A stretch of DNA of 49,406 nt from a virus. The position numbers and the translations under genes were made by a program. Shown here piece by piece: positions 48,156-49,406 of this stretch. The notes under the pieces were generated by a model. That model saw only the letters and a program-made list of their open reading frames with translations. It did no database searches and was not told where the DNA came from. Position 1 is the stretch's first letter, and the number at the start of each line of letters is the position of its first letter. Location: the IMG/VR virus record IMGVR_UViG_3300048996_000028, positions 1 through 49,406 of that record; one strand, written 5' to 3'.

Positions 48156-48460
48156 TAGCCTGACCTAGCAACACACGGTCAAGGGCCTCCAGATGGGGCC
48201 CCCGGTCGTACGGCAACCGTTTCATCCTCGTTACGGTTCTGTGAAGTTACAGCCCAAGTGCATTGTGCATACGGCCTCTTTCTAGGTCATATGCACTGCA
48301 TTCGGCGCTTGCGAAGGAAACGCCCTCCGGGTCTCGCACCCCGGGGGGCGTTTTCGTGTACCCTGCCGACAGCGGTCCCCCCGGATCCTCAACAGGTTAG
48401 GCGCGTGCTGCGGTGCCGGGGGGCCCGCCCTTCCGATTAGACACAGGGAAAGGAACGGCA
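48156..48460 (+). other. Intergenic stretch with terminator and possible mini-ORF
   Basis: Contains a weak GGGCC/GGCCC hairpin (48183-48201), a strong terminator AACGCCC.../...GGGCGTTTT (48319-48354) and, just after it, CGTGTACCCTG, a possible promoter box for the XRE gene. A frame from ATG 48291 (MHCIRRLRRKRPPG) crosses the terminator and is not called as a gene. Confidence 0.5.
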
Positions 48461-48889
48461 GTGACAACCGCAACGAAGAAGGCGCCGGCCAAGCTCACCC
48501 GGAATCCCGAGGCGCTCCCGGCAAGCTCGGAAGCCAAGCTCCGACGCTCGCCGGCCAAGAAGGCCGCCGTGAAGAAGGCGCCCACGGCAACTACCGCCCC
48601 CAAGCCCCCCAAGACGTACCCGCAGTTCGACCAGTTCATGACCGAGGTACTCGCCAACCCGGAAGCGCGTGCCGCGTTCGAAGACGCCAACGCGCGGGAG
48701 AACCTGATCGCCGCCATCACCACCCGCCGCATCGAGATGGGAATCTCCCAAGGTGAGGCAGCCAAGCGGGCCGGCATCAACCAGGCGCAGGTGTCGCAGG
48801 CTGAGGCCGGCAAGGCGATGCCCGTGCATGTTCTCCTGAAACTCTCGCGCGCCCTGGGTGGCAAGTTGGAGATCCGCTTCACCCGCTGA
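48461..48889 (+). CDS. XRE-type HTH regulator with lysine/alanine-rich N-terminus
   Basis: GTG 48461 after GGGAAAGGAACGGCA. Residues 1-50 are lysine/alanine/proline-rich (SPAKKAAVKKAPTATTAPK), like histone H1 tails. Residues about 80-135 form the HTH (LIAAITTRRIEMGISQGEAA, then RAGINQAQVSQAEAG). Similar to HigA/lambda-repressor-like proteins. It may be a lysogeny regulator or nucleoid-associated factor. Monocistronic, followed by hairpins. Confidence 0.75.
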   Translation: MTTATKKAPAKLTRNPEALPASSEAKLRRSPAKKAAVKKAPTATTAPKPPKTYPQFDQFMTEVLANPEARAAFEDANARENLIAAITTRRIEMGISQGEAAKRAGINQAQVSQAEAGKAMPVHVLLKLSRALGGKLEIRFTR

Positions 48890-49166
48890 TACGATCAGCG
48901 CGCTGGACCGGGTGAATCCCGCCGGATATGCCCGGTCCAGCACCAGAACAACCAGGTGCCTCGTGGTGCCCCATGGGGCACCTGGTTCTCAGCAACCTCG
49001 CTCAAGCTTCAGACGGATTCGTCAAATCAACTGAAGCCCGATCCACAGGCGCAATCCCTTTGCGGCTTTGGCTTCCATCGGTGAACTGAGTGAGGTGCAG
49101 GGAAAGAAGGGGTTCGCGCTACGGGGACGGGCGCGGGCCCCTTCTTCTGTGTATTGTGATCTAGTC

Positions 49167-49247
49167 ATGACAACCTTGGCGGGCCTGTCATGGTACGTTC
49201 CAGATCGGGCCTCAGCTCACGAGGTCTACGCTGGAGTGGGTTGGTAA
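49167..49247 (+). CDS. Possible mini-protein, 26 aa
   Basis: A short frame (MTTLAGLSWYVPDRASAHEV) lies exactly between two terminators, after TGTGTATTGTGATCT, which could hold a promoter. No ribosome-binding site; it would be leaderless. Chance occurrence is possible. Confidence 0.25.
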   Translation: MTTLAGLSWYVPDRASAHEVYAGVGW

Positions 49248-49375
49248 CAAGGCGCCCCCGGGGTTGGAACCCCGGGGGCGTTTCCCATGCTAGGGTTGCA
49301 CCACCCTTTCCCTAAGGTAGCTGTCCGAGCCTAGACCCCCCGGACAGCGCGAACGGCCCCACCCAGCAGGCGCAG

Positions 49376-49406
49376 GGTGGGGCCGTTTCGTTTGGGTTGG
49401 GTCGCG
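49376..49406. repeat. 31-bp terminal direct repeat, right copy
   Basis: Identical to 2-32. It begins inside the right arm of the last terminator (49375-49387) and runs through GTTTGGGTTGGGTCGCG to the end. Confidence 0.9.

Larger units (their letters stand above)
48890..49406. terminator. Cluster of hairpins and terminators at the right end
   Basis: In order: CTGGACCGGG/CCCGGTCCAG (48903-48940); AACCAGGTGCC/GGCACCTGGTT (48950-48987) with an internal competing palindrome GGTGCCCC-AT-GGGGCACC; AGAAGGGG/CCCCTTCT (49105-49145); CGCCCCCGGGGTT/AACCCCGGGGGCG (49253-49280); CTGTCCG/CGGACAG (49321-49347); AACGGCCCCACCC/GGGTGGGGCCGTT (49352-49387). At least four have T-rich tails. No sizeable gene. 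Confidence 0.7.

Noticed and set aside
48291-48440. Mini-ORF MHCIRRLRRKRPPG crossing a terminator
   Set aside because: The reading frame passes through a strong terminator and has no ribosome-binding site; left as uncertain sequence.

Overview
The window reads as a complete, or nearly complete, genome of a temperate short-tailed (podovirus-like) phage of a high-GC actinobacterium, most likely Streptomyces or a relative. The host guess rests on GC-rich codon use, many GTG and some TTG starts, a WhiB-family regulator, and an initiator-type tRNA resembling the actinobacterial one. Nearly every gene is phage-like, and the first and last bases share an exact 31-bp direct repeat (2-32 and 49376-49406), as expected for a circular or terminally redundant contig. 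The short-tail call rests on an N4 gp56-like capsid protein, portal, adaptor and nozzle candidates and a 1668-residue internal-type protein, with no tape measure, sheath or tail-tube protein seen. No DNA polymerase was recognised.

Layout. (1) 169-9581, minus strand: a tightly overlapping early/middle operon read leftward. It carries zinc-ribbon mini-proteins, a Cas4/RecB-like nuclease, a probable ssDNA-binding protein, a RecA/DnaB-type ATPase, a possible Acb2-like nucleotide sponge, endonuclease VII, a primase split into separate zinc and TOPRIM genes, a DEDD exonuclease, a sigma-like factor, endolysin and holin. (2) 9901-12020, plus strand: a coupled operon of mostly unknown proteins fired from a divergent, operator-bearing promoter region. 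(3) 12124-14282: a lysogeny module with an HTH protein (minus) divergent from a tyrosine integrase (plus), separated by three 14-bp direct repeats. (4) 14423-38623, minus strand: the virion operon, read from terminase to tail nozzle, interrupted by four tRNA genes, a fifth tRNA and one lone plus-strand gene with its own operator. (5) 38624-39870: a 1.2-kb non-coding region with six tandem hairpins and GTTGC-N5-GCAAC palindromes, separating leftward late genes from rightward small genes. (6) 39871-47202, plus strand: about 24 tiny genes ending in a zinc ribbon-WhiB protein. (7) 47203-49406: terminator/promoter modules around a secreted protein and an XRE-type regulator.

The most striking feature is in region 6. 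Ten of the small genes are each preceded by a 70-90 nt element made of a strong hairpin, then a second small hairpin, then a purine-rich ribosome-binding site. In nine of ten, a pentanucleotide at or beside the loop of the second hairpin is exactly complementary to the pentanucleotide containing the stop codon of the upstream gene (TGAGT/ACTCA, TGAGC/GCTCA, TGATC/GATCA, TGAAC/GTTCA, CGAGT/ACTCG). The pairing co-varies between copies, which points to a repeated RNA element linking upstream termination to downstream initiation. It recalls the start-associated sequences (SAS/ESAS) of cluster K mycobacteriophages but differs in sequence and in including the stop codon.
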